This document shows, in pieces, positions 35,463 to 43,737 of a stretch of 64,000 nucleotides of DNA. The DNA is from an uncultured Hyphomicrobiales bacterium (GTDB taxonomy: Bacteria; Pseudomonadota; Alphaproteobacteria; Rhizobiales; Xanthobacteraceae): assembly GCA_903878085.1 (NCBI GenBank), contig CAIRGJ010000023.1, positions 1 through 64,000 of the forward strand, given 5' to 3'. Position numbers and translations under genes: made by a program. Under the pieces are notes generated by a model. It was not told where the DNA came from. It was given only the letters and a program-made list of their open reading frames with translations, and did not search any database. Every line of letters starts with the position of its first letter. Position 1 is the stretch's first letter.

Positions 35463-36633
35463 CGGCCGTCACCGCCAGATACAACAATGCCGCGCCGGCC
35501 AGCGCCCAACATGCGATCGGCGTCCACTGCAGCGTAGCGTTGAGCACCGGATCGGCGTTGAAGCCGGTCGCCACCGTCGCCATGCGCGCCAAGGTCGCCA
35601 GCGCCAGCGCCGAGAACAGCAGCCCCGACATGCGGCCTTCGCCGCCATTGGCGCCAACGGCAAAGGCCACGGTGAAGGCGCTCATCAGGATCGCGCCCCA
35701 GGCGGCGCCAGCGGCGAATTGCGCGATCACCAGTTGCTCGAGGCCTTGCGCCAGATGCGCCGCGAGAATGGCGAGCGCGCCGATCAGCGCGGCGCCGCCC
35801 ATCACCGCATAACCGCCGAGCCGTTTGGTGACGACGCCGGCCGGGAACATGGAGATATTGAAGCCGATCCAGAACACCGGCATCAGCCATTGCAATTCGG
35901 CCGCCGGCGCAAAGCGCAGGAACAGCGGCGCGCTGTCGAGCGCGAAATGGATCTGGTAGCCGAGCGCCAGCACGATCATGCCGAGCGCGAAGACGATCGC
36001 CGGTTTTGTCATGGTGCCGAAGCTGCCGACCGGCGGGCTGGCGGGCTTCGGTACGCTCGCCAGCTTGCGCTCGGCCGAAATCATGCCCAACGTCGTCAGC
36101 ACCAGCACGATGCTCGCCACAGCGAACGGGATGCGCGGATCGACGTCGCGCAGGGTGATTGCCAGATAGGGCGCGACCGCCCCGGCGATGCCGGTGCCCA
36201 GCAAAGCAAGGCTCGCGAGAAACGGGATCGAAGGCTTGGCGGCATATTTGCCGAGCAGCATCAGCGGCGGCGACCGCAGTGCGGAGGAGGTGACGGTCCA
36301 CACCACCGTCACCGCGATCAGCGTGGCCGCGCCCGCGCCGGCGACGAAGGGCAGCGCCAGGAACGCGGCGCAGGACACCGCGGTGGCAATGGCAACCCAA
36401 ACGCCAAGCCGTCCCAGCACGCGCGTCATTTTGTCGGCGGCGATGCCGGTGATGAAATCGCTGACGGTGAAGATCGCCTGATCGAGCATCAGCAGCCAGA
36501 TCACCGCGCCGGGCGCGATGCCGGCGGCGGCCGCCAGCTTCGGCAGATAGATGACGTAAACCGTCCAGCACAGCGTGAAGAACAGCTGCAAGGCCGCAAG
36601 GTACCAGCCAAAGCGTTGCGACACGGTCCCCAT
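35437..36633 (-). CDS. Major facilitator superfamily transporter
   Basis: The 398-residue, twelve-TM MFS protein has a loop 2-3 motif (FITGIAADKMTRVLGRLGVW, a variant of GxxxDRxGRR), a central cytoplasmic loop (ISAERKLASVPKPASPPVGSFG) and a repeat of the six-helix half after it. There is no diagnostic substrate signature; an exporter or permease of small organics is possible. It overlaps the binding-protein gene 3' end and lies 10 bp downstream of the MDR oxidoreductase gene stop, so it may be cotranscribed with it. Confidence 0.82.
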   Translation of the reverse strand: MGTVSQRFGWYLAALQLFFTLCWTVYVIYLPKLAAAAGIAPGAVIWLLMLDQAIFTVSDFITGIAADKMTRVLGRLGVWVAIATAVSCAAFLALPFVAGAGAATLIAVTVVWTVTSSALRSPPLMLLGKYAAKPSIPFLASLALLGTGIAGAVAPYLAITLRDVDPRIPFAVASIVLVLTTLGMISAERKLASVPKPASPPVGSFGTMTKPAIVFALGMIVLALGYQIHFALDSAPLFLRFAPAAELQWLMPVFWIGFNISMFPAGVVTKRLGGYAVMGGAALIGALAILAAHLAQGLEQLVIAQFAAGAAWGAILMSAFTVAFAVGANGGEGRMSGLLFSALALATLARMATVATGFNADPVLNATLQWTPIACWALAGAALLYLAVTAVRARLRRP

Positions 36634-36643
36634 CCCGCGTTGG

Positions 36644-37618
36644 TTACATCGTCACGATCACATTCCCCACCGTGCCGCGCTCGACCGCCTCGTGGGCGGC
36701 GACGATATCGGCCAGCGCATAAATCGGCTGCGCCACGCGGTTGACCAAGGTGCCTTGTGCCAGCGCGGCATTGATCGCGGCGACGGCGCGCGCGCGCTCG
36801 GTCGCGTCGAGCTCGTAGACCAGGAAGAACTGCAGCCGGATCGAATTGACCAGGCAGAACGACGCGGGGATGGCCGCTTCCGGCCCGCCGGTGCCGTAGA
36901 TGATGACGCTGCCTTTGGGCCGCAGCACGCTGGGCAGCAATCTGGCGTTGGCGGCGATGTCCATCTCGATCACCGCATCGACGCCGCGTTTTCCCGTCAA
37001 TTCCATCACCCGCTCGCCGACATTGTCGCGTTTGTAGTCGATGGTGTGGTCGGCACCGGCCTCGCGCGCGATCGCGGCTTTCTCGGGCGACGACACGGTG
37101 GTGAGAACGGTGCAGCCTGCCGCCTTGGCGAATTGGATGATGTATTGGCCCACCGACCCGGCGCCGCCGGCGACCAGCAGCGTGGTGCCTTTGCCCGCGC
37201 CGGCCAGAACGATGGCGTGATAGGCGGTCATGGCGGGAATGCCGAGGCAGGCGCCTGCCTCGAAGCTCACTTTATCCGGTAGCTTCACCGCCATGTCGGT
37301 GGGCAGCGCGATGTATTCGGCGGCGGTGCCGAACGGCCGCTTCCACTGGCCGTTCCAGACCCAGACGCGCTCGCCGATGCGCGATTTCGCCACGCCGTCG
37401 CCGACCTGGTCGATCACGCCGGCGCCATCGCTTTGCGGGATCAATTGCGGCCAGGCGATTTTGCGGCTGCCCTGACGGGCTTTGACGTCGGACGGGTTGA
37501 CCCCCGAGGTGGCGAGCTTGACCCGGACTTCGCCGGGGCCCGCCTGCGGGGTGGCGATGTCGCCGACGCGCAATACCGCGCGCGCCGCACCGTTCGCCTC
37601 GTAATAAGCCGCTCGCAT
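36644..37618 (-). CDS. NADPH:quinone reductase-like MDR oxidoreductase
   Basis: The 324-residue medium-chain dehydrogenase/reductase has a GroES-like N-domain with SGVNPSDVKARQG and PQSDGAGVIDQVGDGV, then a Rossmann domain with VAGGAGSVGQYIIQFAKAAG. A further block is GADHTIDYKRDNVGERVMELTGKRGVD. The catalytic-zinc Cys/His ligands of alcohol dehydrogenases are absent, so it belongs to the zeta-crystallin/quinone reductase branch. The NADPH preference is inferred from the family. Confidence 0.88.
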   Translation of the reverse strand: MRAAYYEANGAARAVLRVGDIATPQAGPGEVRVKLATSGVNPSDVKARQGSRKIAWPQLIPQSDGAGVIDQVGDGVAKSRIGERVWVWNGQWKRPFGTAAEYIALPTDMAVKLPDKVSFEAGACLGIPAMTAYHAIVLAGAGKGTTLLVAGGAGSVGQYIIQFAKAAGCTVLTTVSSPEKAAIAREAGADHTIDYKRDNVGERVMELTGKRGVDAVIEMDIAANARLLPSVLRPKGSVIIYGTGGPEAAIPASFCLVNSIRLQFFLVYELDATERARAVAAINAALAQGTLVNRVAQPIYALADIVAAHEAVERGTVGNVIVTM

Positions 37619-37673
37619 CGACGCCCCCTCTCATGGAGGCGGTACGATATCATTAGACTGAGGTCAGAAGCGA

Positions 37674-37874
37674 TCAGCCGGCGAGGCGGGTCCACTCCGA
37701 CCGGGCCTTTTCGGTCAGGTGCTGCCACTGGGTGTTGACGATGTCCCAGTTGACCATCGGCCGCTGGGCGCTCGCCGGCGCGTTCACGGCGTCGAGCGCA
37801 TTATGCGAGTCATAAAGATAGGCGCCGCCGATCGTCAGACAGACGCCCAGGATGATTCCGAACAAGACGCGCAT
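37674..37874 (-). CDS. Small membrane-anchored hypothetical protein
   Basis: ATG 37874 (GGAG 8 bp upstream) gives 66 residues; the track start adds 14 unlikely residues. The N-terminal TM or signal anchor is RVLFGIILGVCLTIGGAYLYD; the rest (VNWDIVNTQWQHLTEKARSEWTRLAG) is a short amphipathic periplasmic helix. Similar small proteins occur in Bradyrhizobium relatives (from memory); the function is unknown. Confidence 0.65.
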   Translation of the reverse strand: MRVLFGIILGVCLTIGGAYLYDSHNALDAVNAPASAQRPMVNWDIVNTQWQHLTEKARSEWTRLAG

Positions 37875-38049
37875 GATGAATTCTCCACGTATCCCCGCAG
37901 CAGCAACGTCCCGCACGGGGCGAAGTTCCCCCGGCTGAACCGGTTACCGCGGGGACTGGGTGTCCTGTCACAGAAGCCGCCAGGCGCCAAAATAAATGTT
38001 GTAAGCTATTGAAATAACTAATGTTCTGCCTTCAAAAACTTCGCCCGAA

Positions 38050-38553
38050 ATGAAAATTAGCTGCTATATTGTCGTTATGGGTACACAAACAACCAAGAGC
38101 ACCAAGCGGCCCACCAAGGCTGCGGCGCGAACCGCCAAAAAACACACCAAGCCCACCAAGGGTGCGCGCAGCGCCGAGAAAAGCGCGCGCGGCGCCGACA
38201 AGAAGGCGTCCAAATCGGCGCGCAGCCCGGTCGGCAAGACCGCCGAGACCGCGCGCACGCTGATCGCGGCTGCCCGCACCTCCAAGGTCGCGGTCACGCC
38301 GGCGCCGGCCAAGATGATCGCGAGCCCGCCGGTGCAGCCGGCCGCGCCCGAGATCGCGCTCAAGAGCCACAGGTATCACGTCGGCGAGATAGTCTATTTC
38401 ACGTCGCCGACCTTCGGCCGCGCCGCCGCCTCGGGCACCTATACGGTGGTCAAGCTGCTGCCGTCCGAGAGCGACGATTACCAATACCGGATCAAGAGTT
38501 CCGGCGAGGCCTTCGAGCGCGTGGCCAAGGAAAGCCAGCTCGACAAGATGTGA
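38050..38553 (+). CDS. Protein with histone H1-like Lys/Ala tail and compact C-terminal domain
   Basis: The 167-residue product (158 from the in-frame ATG at 38077, an equally likely start) begins with about 75 residues of K/A/T/R repeats (KRPTKAAARTAKKHTKPTKG), resembling the DNA-binding tails of bacterial H1-like proteins. A compact C-domain follows, HRYHVGEIVYFTSPTFGRAAASGTYTVVKLLPSESDDYQYRIKSSGEAFERVAKESQL. This reads like a small SH3/KOW-type beta barrel and also occurs alone in rhizobial hypothetical proteins (from memory). Nucleic-acid binding is inferred from composition only. Confidence 0.7.
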   Translation: MKISCYIVVMGTQTTKSTKRPTKAAARTAKKHTKPTKGARSAEKSARGADKKASKSARSPVGKTAETARTLIAAARTSKVAVTPAPAKMIASPPVQPAAPEIALKSHRYHVGEIVYFTSPTFGRAAASGTYTVVKLLPSESDDYQYRIKSSGEAFERVAKESQLDKM

Positions 38554-38632
38554 GCGCTAGGCGCTCCCGCCCATTGCTAATTCGTCTCCGCCATTGCCTA
38601 CAATGCGCTAATGAAAAGCGGGGGGACAGCGC

Positions 38633-38968
38633 ATGCCGATTTACATCACTCAAGGCCGTTACACGCGGGATGCCATCAAAGGCATGCTGATCAAGCCGGA
38701 GGATCGCGCCGATCCGCTGGCGCGTATTTTGGCCAAAGTCGGCGGCAAGCTGATCGGCTATTACCTGACCTTCGGCGAATATGACTTCCTGTCGATTGCC
38801 GAGGTGCCGAACGACACCCAGATGGCCGCGGTGCTGCTGGCCGCCGGCAGCAGCGGCGGCGTCACCGATCTCAAGACCACCGTCGCCATGACCTCGATCG
38901 AGGCCAAGGGCGCCTTTGCCGCGGCCAGCGACCTCGCGCCCGGCTATAAAGCGCCTGGCGGAACCTGA
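38633..38968 (+). CDS. GYD domain-containing protein
   Basis: The 111-residue single GYD domain has the opening P.YI.QGRYTRDAIKGM, the naming motif in GGKLIGYYLTFGEYDFLSIAEVPND, and TTVAMTSIEAKGAFAAAS. It belongs to the ferredoxin-like dimeric alpha-beta barrel class. The function is not known; it is usually a soluble cytosolic protein. GGGG lies upstream of ATG. It stands alone before a Bug-type protein gene. Confidence 0.85.
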   Translation: MPIYITQGRYTRDAIKGMLIKPEDRADPLARILAKVGGKLIGYYLTFGEYDFLSIAEVPNDTQMAAVLLAAGSSGGVTDLKTTVAMTSIEAKGAFAAASDLAPGYKAPGGT

Positions 38969-39044
38969 CGGAATAAACAAAAGCCCAGCGACCTTATAAA
39001 AAGTCTGAACAAAAGCACTCCGATCAAACGCTCCTGGAGGATTC

Positions 39045-40022
39045 ATGATCAAGTTTTCGCTAAAATTCTTGCGGACCGCCGCGCTGATGTTGTTTCCCAT
39101 CGTGCTGGCGCTGCCGGCCTCGGCGCAGAATTATCCGAGCCGGCCGGTGAAAATGATCGTGCCGTTCGGCGCCGGCGGCCCCGCCGACGTCTATGCGCGC
39201 ATCCTGGCGCAGCATCTCTCGGAAGAGACCAAGCAATCCTTCGTGGTGGAAGATCGCCCCGGCGCCGGCGCGCTGATCGGCACCGACGCGGTCGCGAAAG
39301 CTGCGCCCGATGGCTACACGCTGCTGGTGATGTCGAACACCCACACCACCAACGAGTCGCTGCTGGCGAACAAGCCCTACGAGTTGATGCGCGACTTCGT
39401 GCCGGTGGCGACCATCAATTACTCCGACCTGCTGATGGTGGTGCATCCCTCCGTCGAGGCCAAGACTGTCGCCGAGTTCATCGCGCTGGCGAAAAAGGAC
39501 CCGGGCAAGCTCAATTACGCCTCGTCCGGCCCCGGCACGCCGTACCACATGGCCGGCGAGCTGTTCAAAGCCATGGCCAAGGTCGACGTCGTGCACATTC
39601 CGCACAAGGCCTCGGGCGACGCCCGCAACAGCGTGCTGTCCGGCAATGTGCAGATGATGTTCGACGCCGTCACCACCATGTCGGCTTTGGCTAAAGCCGG
39701 ACAGGTGCGTGCGGTCGCCACCACCGGCCTGACGCGCAATCCGCTGACGCCGGATCTGCCGACGGTCGCCGAGACCGTGCCCGGTTACGAGGCGACGATC
39801 TGGCTCGGCGTCATGGCGCCGAAAAACACGCCGAAGGACGTCATCGCCTTCCTCAACACCGCGATCAACAAGGTCATCAACCTTCCGGACGTCAAGGAAG
39901 TCTGGCTCAAGCAGGGCGCGATTCCACTGGTCAAGACGCCTGCGGAATTCGAGGCCTACTTGAAGAAGGACATCGAGAAGTGGGCCGAAGTGGTCAAGGT
40001 GTCCGGCGCGAAGGTGCAATGA
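39045..40022 (+). CDS. Tripartite tricarboxylate transporter substrate-binding (Bug) protein
   Basis: This 325-residue periplasmic receptor has a signal peptide (TAALMLFPIVLALPASA-QN). It carries the Bug signature YPSRPVKMIVPFGAGGPADVYARILAQ, then DRPGAGALIGTDAVAKAAPDGYTLL, and HIPHKASGDARNSVLSGNVQMMFD. GGAGG lies 5 bp before the ATG. It is the second Bug protein of the window (the other is at 13796) and likewise has no TctAB carrier genes next to it. The ligand is presumably a small carboxylate. Confidence 0.92.
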   Translation: MIKFSLKFLRTAALMLFPIVLALPASAQNYPSRPVKMIVPFGAGGPADVYARILAQHLSEETKQSFVVEDRPGAGALIGTDAVAKAAPDGYTLLVMSNTHTTNESLLANKPYELMRDFVPVATINYSDLLMVVHPSVEAKTVAEFIALAKKDPGKLNYASSGPGTPYHMAGELFKAMAKVDVVHIPHKASGDARNSVLSGNVQMMFDAVTTMSALAKAGQVRAVATTGLTRNPLTPDLPTVAETVPGYEATIWLGVMAPKNTPKDVIAFLNTAINKVINLPDVKEVWLKQGAIPLVKTPAEFEAYLKKDIEKWAEVVKVSGAKVQ

Positions 40023-40029
40023 TCGCGAT

Positions 40030-40854
40030 ATGAATCTCGACCGCGCGTTGAACGGACTGCTCAAGCTGGCGATCGCAGGCGCCGTGATCGCCGGTGGCGC
40101 TTTGGGCGTCGTCGTCGTGCTCGACCGTATGACGCAAGAATACAAAATTGACCATCAGGCGGCGGAGCGGCGCACGCTCGTACAACGCAACGCCGAACTC
40201 AGCCTCAGCGCGATGGCGCCGGGCTCGGCGCTGGCCTGTCTCGACGGTGGCGCCGGCGAGGCGGTGGAGAATGCCTGCGAGAAACAGGTGTTCGCCGATC
40301 CGCAACGCGCCGCGAGCGCTGTCGCCTATATGGCGGCGCGTCTGGCGCTGCTGGCTGACGTGGCCGCGACCCAGCCCGCGATGGCCGAGAGCTTTGCCGC
40401 CACGCGCCGCGCCGTCGAACTCGACCGCTACGGCATCGCCGCCCATGTGCTGGCGGTGCGCGACGGCTGTACCGCCGAGCAATGCGCGGCCTTTGCCTGG
40501 CTGCACGACACCGCGGCGCTCAAGGCCAATCTCAAGGCCCAGGTCTACGACCAATATGTGTCGCGCCATGCCGCCGGCTGGAACAAGGAGCCGGACAAGC
40601 AGGCGCCGGTCGCCGCCGCCGCGCCGTCCGCGGCGGTTGCCGCAGCGTCGGAAGCGCCGTCCGGCCGTCCGGTCTCGGACAAATACGATTTCCCGTCGGC
40701 CGCCTCGATCCCGCCGGTCAGCATCATGAATGCCGAGCCGCCGCTGCCGAAAGCCGTAGCGCCAGCTGCTGCGCAGCCGAAGGGCGACGAGGAAGCCGCC
40801 GTCCCGGTGCCGCCGAAGCGTCCACAAGCCCAGGCCGCGACGCCCGCGCGCTAG
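40030..40854 (+). CDS. Hypothetical membrane-anchored protein with Pro/Ala-rich tail
   Basis: The product has 274 residues. An N-terminal TM (LLKLAIAGAVIAGGALGVVVVL) precedes a helical periplasmic domain containing three or four cysteines (LACLDGG, NACEKQ, DGCTAEQC), probably disulfide-linked. A disordered tail rich in A, P, K and V follows (PVPPKRPQAQAATPAR). The start lies 7 bp after the Bug gene stop, suggesting cotranscription. I do not recognise the family. Confidence 0.7.
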   Translation: MNLDRALNGLLKLAIAGAVIAGGALGVVVVLDRMTQEYKIDHQAAERRTLVQRNAELSLSAMAPGSALACLDGGAGEAVENACEKQVFADPQRAASAVAYMAARLALLADVAATQPAMAESFAATRRAVELDRYGIAAHVLAVRDGCTAEQCAAFAWLHDTAALKANLKAQVYDQYVSRHAAGWNKEPDKQAPVAAAAPSAAVAAASEAPSGRPVSDKYDFPSAASIPPVSIMNAEPPLPKAVAPAAAQPKGDEEAAVPVPPKRPQAQAATPAR

Positions 40855-40900
40855 CGCGCGACATGCTCTAGTATCCCGCCGACTTAAACGCCGGACCCCC

Positions 40901-42856
40901 ATGTTCAAATCCGTCCTGATCGCCAATCGCGGCGAAATCGCCTGCCGCATTGCCCGCACCGCCAAGCGGTTGGGGCTGCGCACCATTGCGGTCTATTCGC
41001 AGGCAGACAGCCACGCGCTGCACGTGCGGCTGTGCGACGAGGCGGTGGCCATCGGTCCTGCGCCGGCGGCGCAGAGCTATCTCGTCATCGACAAATTGAT
41101 CGCCGCCGCCAAGGCGTCGCATGCGGACTGCATCCATCCCGGCTACGGCTTTTTGTCGGAGAACGCCGCCTTCGCGCAGGCCTGTATCGATGCCGGCATT
41201 GCCTTCGTCGGTCCGCCGCCGTCGGCCATGCGGGCCATGGGCCTGAAAGACCGCGCCAAGGCGCTGATGGAAAAAGCCGGCGTTCCCGTGGTGCCGGGCT
41301 ATCACGGCGACCTGCAAGACCCGAAATTCCTCAGCCGCAAGGCCTACGAGATCGGCTATCCGGTGCTGATCAAGGCAGTCGCCGGCGGCGGCGGCAAGGG
41401 CATGCGCCGCGTCGACCGCCACGCCGATTTCGACGCCGCGCTGTCCGGCGCCATGCGCGAGGCCAAGGCCGCGTTCGGCGACGAGCGCGTGCTGATCGAG
41501 AAATACGTTACTGCGCCGCGCCACATTGAGATGCAGATTTTTGCCGACAGCCACGGCAACGCCATTCATCTCAACGAGCGCGACTGTTCGCTGCAACGCC
41601 GCCATCAGAAAGTGATCGAGGAGGCGCCCGCGCCCGGATTGAGCGCCGAGATGCGCGCCACGATGGGCGCTGCCGCTGTCGCCGCCGCCAAGGCCTGCGG
41701 CTATGTCGGCGCCGGCACCATCGAGTTCATTGCCGACGGCGCGGGCGGTCTTAAAAGCGACGGCTTCTGGTTCATGGAAATGAACACACGGCTGCAGGTC
41801 GAGCATCCGGTCACCGAAGCCATCACGGGGCTCGATTTGGTCGAGTGGCAATTCCGCATTGCATCGGGCGAGAAGCTGCCGCTCACGCAGGAACAGGTGC
41901 CGCTCACCGGCCACGCCGTCGAGGCGCGGCTTTATGCCGAGGATCCCGAGCGCGGCTTTCTGCCCTCCACCGGCAAGCTCATTGCGCTGGCGTTTCCGCA
42001 AGGCGAGGGTCTTCGCATCGACAGCGGCGTCGAGGCCGGCGACGAGGTGACGCCGTTCTACGATCCGATGATCGCCAAGGTGATTGCCTCCGCGCCGACG
42101 CGCGGCGCGGCGCTCGGCCGGCTGGCGGATGCGCTGGAAAAAACCATCGTCATCGGCCCGCGCAGCAATGCCGGGTTTCTGAGCCGCCTGTGCCGCTCGC
42201 AAGCCTTCCGCGACGGCGATTTCGACACCGGTTTCATCGACCGCAATCTCAGCGATCTCAAAGCCGAACCGCAGGGCCTCGATCGGGCCGCCGCCGCCGC
42301 CGGTGCGTTGGAATTGCTGGCGCAGGAACGCGCGCGCCTCGCCGCGCTGCGCGAGCCGGACGCGCCGCCGTCGCCCTGGGACAGTGAAGATGCTTTCCAA
42401 CTGGCGGGCGAGCGCCGTTTGGCGTTGCCGATCCTGGCCGATGGCGCGAACCTGGTGGCGCAGGTTGCAGGCGGCGCCGTCACCATCGACGGAACCGCGC
42501 CGGCCAATGACGCCGTGGCGGTGGCGGCGGGTACGGCGGTCTATGTGCTGCGCCACGGCCGCCAGACCAAAGTGTCGTTGCGCGATCTCGCGCTCGACGA
42601 GGCTGGGGATGGCAGCGCCGGCGGCCTTGTCCGCGCGCCGATGCATGGCAAGGTGTTGAGCATCCTGGTGGAGAACGGCGAGGCCGTCACGCGCGGCCAA
42701 CGTCTTGCCATCATCGAGGCGATGAAGATGGAGCATACGCTGGTGGCGCCGATCGACGGCACCGTGGCCGAGATCGCGGTGGCCAAGGACGCGCAGGTCG
42801 GCGAGGGCGCCAAGGTGATGATGATTGCGGCTGTGGGCGACAAGCCGGACAAGTAA
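40901..42856 (+). CDS. mccA: Methylcrotonyl-CoA carboxylase, biotin-carrying (alpha) subunit
   Basis: The 651 residues comprise a biotin carboxylase N-domain (FKSVLIANRGEIACRIARTAKRLG), an ATP-grasp with Gly-rich loop KAVAGGGGKGMRRV, a catalytic stretch (FMEMNTRLQVEHPVTEAITG), a carboxylase C-domain, and a biotinyl domain ending IIEAMKMEHTLVAPIDGTV. In EAMKM the Lys is biotinylated. The partner is most likely mccB at 30949 and the pathway leucine catabolism. Propionyl-CoA carboxylase alpha is the alternative, judged less likely because of ivd and mccB in the same window. The gene is followed 12 bp later by DUF1489, not by the usual hydratase and HMG-CoA lyase genes. Confidence 0.9.
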   Translation: MFKSVLIANRGEIACRIARTAKRLGLRTIAVYSQADSHALHVRLCDEAVAIGPAPAAQSYLVIDKLIAAAKASHADCIHPGYGFLSENAAFAQACIDAGIAFVGPPPSAMRAMGLKDRAKALMEKAGVPVVPGYHGDLQDPKFLSRKAYEIGYPVLIKAVAGGGGKGMRRVDRHADFDAALSGAMREAKAAFGDERVLIEKYVTAPRHIEMQIFADSHGNAIHLNERDCSLQRRHQKVIEEAPAPGLSAEMRATMGAAAVAAAKACGYVGAGTIEFIADGAGGLKSDGFWFMEMNTRLQVEHPVTEAITGLDLVEWQFRIASGEKLPLTQEQVPLTGHAVEARLYAEDPERGFLPSTGKLIALAFPQGEGLRIDSGVEAGDEVTPFYDPMIAKVIASAPTRGAALGRLADALEKTIVIGPRSNAGFLSRLCRSQAFRDGDFDTGFIDRNLSDLKAEPQGLDRAAAAAGALELLAQERARLAALREPDAPPSPWDSEDAFQLAGERRLALPILADGANLVAQVAGGAVTIDGTAPANDAVAVAAGTAVYVLRHGRQTKVSLRDLALDEAGDGSAGGLVRAPMHGKVLSILVENGEAVTRGQRLAIIEAMKMEHTLVAPIDGTVAEIAVAKDAQVGEGAKVMMIAAVGDKPDK

Positions 42857-42868
42857 GGACGTCAATTC

Positions 42869-43306
42869 GTGCCGCTGCATCTCATCAAGCTTTCGGTCGG
42901 AACCGACTCGGTCGCCGACCTCGAGGACTGGATCAAGCTCAAGCTCAAAGAGAAGAAGCGGCGCGGGCAAAAACCGGAGCGCATTCACATCACGCGCATG
43001 GTGCCCAAGCGCGCCGAAGAGCTCAAAAACGGCGGCTCGATCTTCTGGGTCATCAAGGGCCAGATCATGTGCCGCGAGCGCATCCTCGACATCCGGCCCT
43101 TCACCGACAAAGACGGTATCGGCCGCTGCCGCCTGGTGCTCGATCCGAAGTGCATCCTGGTCGAGCCGCGGCCGCGTAGCGCGTTCCAGGGCTGGCGCTA
43201 TCTGGAGGACAAGGAAGCGCCCCGCGACCTGTCGCGCGCGGCGCCCGGCGCGTCCAAGATGCCGGAGCAAATGCGCCGCGAATTGCGTGAACTCGGCTTG
43301 CTATAG
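42869..43306 (+). CDS. DUF1489 family protein
   Basis: GTG start gives 145 residues, a soluble basic protein. Family-specific words: HLIKLSVGTDSVADLEDWI, ITRMVPKRAEELKNGGSIFWVIKGQIMCRERILDIRPF, CRLVLDPKCILVEPRPRSAFQGWRYL and the ending MRRELRELGLL. DUF1489 is nearly confined to Alphaproteobacteria and has no known function. It is cotranscribed with mccA and followed by a palindrome. Confidence 0.88.
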   Translation: MPLHLIKLSVGTDSVADLEDWIKLKLKEKKRRGQKPERIHITRMVPKRAEELKNGGSIFWVIKGQIMCRERILDIRPFTDKDGIGRCRLVLDPKCILVEPRPRSAFQGWRYLEDKEAPRDLSRAAPGASKMPEQMRRELRELGLL

Positions 43307-43316
43307 ATTGTTTGTC

Positions 43317-43339
43317 ATCACCGGGCTTGTCCCGGTGAT
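43317..43339. repeat. Perfect 9-bp palindrome, REP-like
   Basis: ATCACCGGG-CTTGT-CCCGGTGAT lies 10 bp after the DUF1489 stop. The core GGGCTTGTCCCGG is a word often seen in alphaproteobacterial intergenic palindromes (from memory). It may also act as a transcription stop for mccA-DUF1489, although no T-run follows. Confidence 0.6.
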
Positions 43340-43531
43340 CTCGCTTAGGCGGGCACCAGCGACTCGCTGCTCTTAAAAAAACTTATCCCCGCGCGCAAAA
43401 CCGCACTTATATTGATCGCGCTTGTTCGCAGCGGCCGTCATCTCGAGGTGACGCCCAACGCAAACAAAGCCGGCGCGCCGACAATGCGTGCCGCGGTCAG
43501 GCCTGCGCAAAGCGCGCAAGCTTGATGTGGT

Positions 43532-43655
43532 GGAGCGCCGGGAGGCGCCGCCCCCTCCGTCATTGGGGGCGCGCGCCTTCGCAGGGCGCGCGGCGGGTCG
43601 CACCAACCCGTCAAAGGGCGGTTGCACCGCCGCCCTTGGCGCCTCCCGGCGCTCC
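43532..43655. repeat. 124-bp multi-armed hairpin element closed by an 18-bp perfect inverted repeat
   Basis: The ends GGAGCGCCGGGAGGCGCC (43532-43549) and GGCGCCTCCCGGCGCTCC (43638-43655) are perfect inverse complements. Between them lie four abutting hairpins: GCCCCC/GGGGGC (43550-43570), GCGCGCC/GGCGCGC (43571-43591), CGGGT/ACCCG (43594-43610), and AAGGGCG/CGCCCTT (43614-43637). Nearly every base is paired, giving a four-arm junction in either strand. It could be a composite REP element or a structured RNA. It lies 82 bp beyond the panC stop. Confidence 0.7.
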
Positions 43656-43737
43656 ATTCCCTCGCGGAAAGGAAAAAGGGAACGACGGCGTACCTCGCGC
43701 CGCAAAGAACAGGGGCGATGACGCATGCCCGCGAAAA

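Larger units (their letters stand above)
43307..43737. other. Gene-free spacer packed with palindromes
   Basis: No gene is supported: the short Arg-rich ORFs here read through hairpin DNA. The stretch contains the 43317-43339 palindrome, a short hairpin around 43437-43454 (CGTCATCTCGAGGTGACG), and the multi-armed element at 43532-43655. Confidence 0.6.

Noticed and set aside
35048-36571. 507-aa minus-strand ORF
   Set aside because: Out-of-frame shadow of the MFS gene; Arg-rich without TM segments.
40868-43270. 800-aa minus-strand ORF
   Set aside because: Exact shadow of mccA and DUF1489; the composition is the His/Arg/Ala-rich pattern of reverse frames and no domain is visible.
43488-43721. 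77-aa Arg-rich ORF
   Set aside because: It reads through the multi-hairpin element; the codons follow the inverted repeats rather than a protein pattern.
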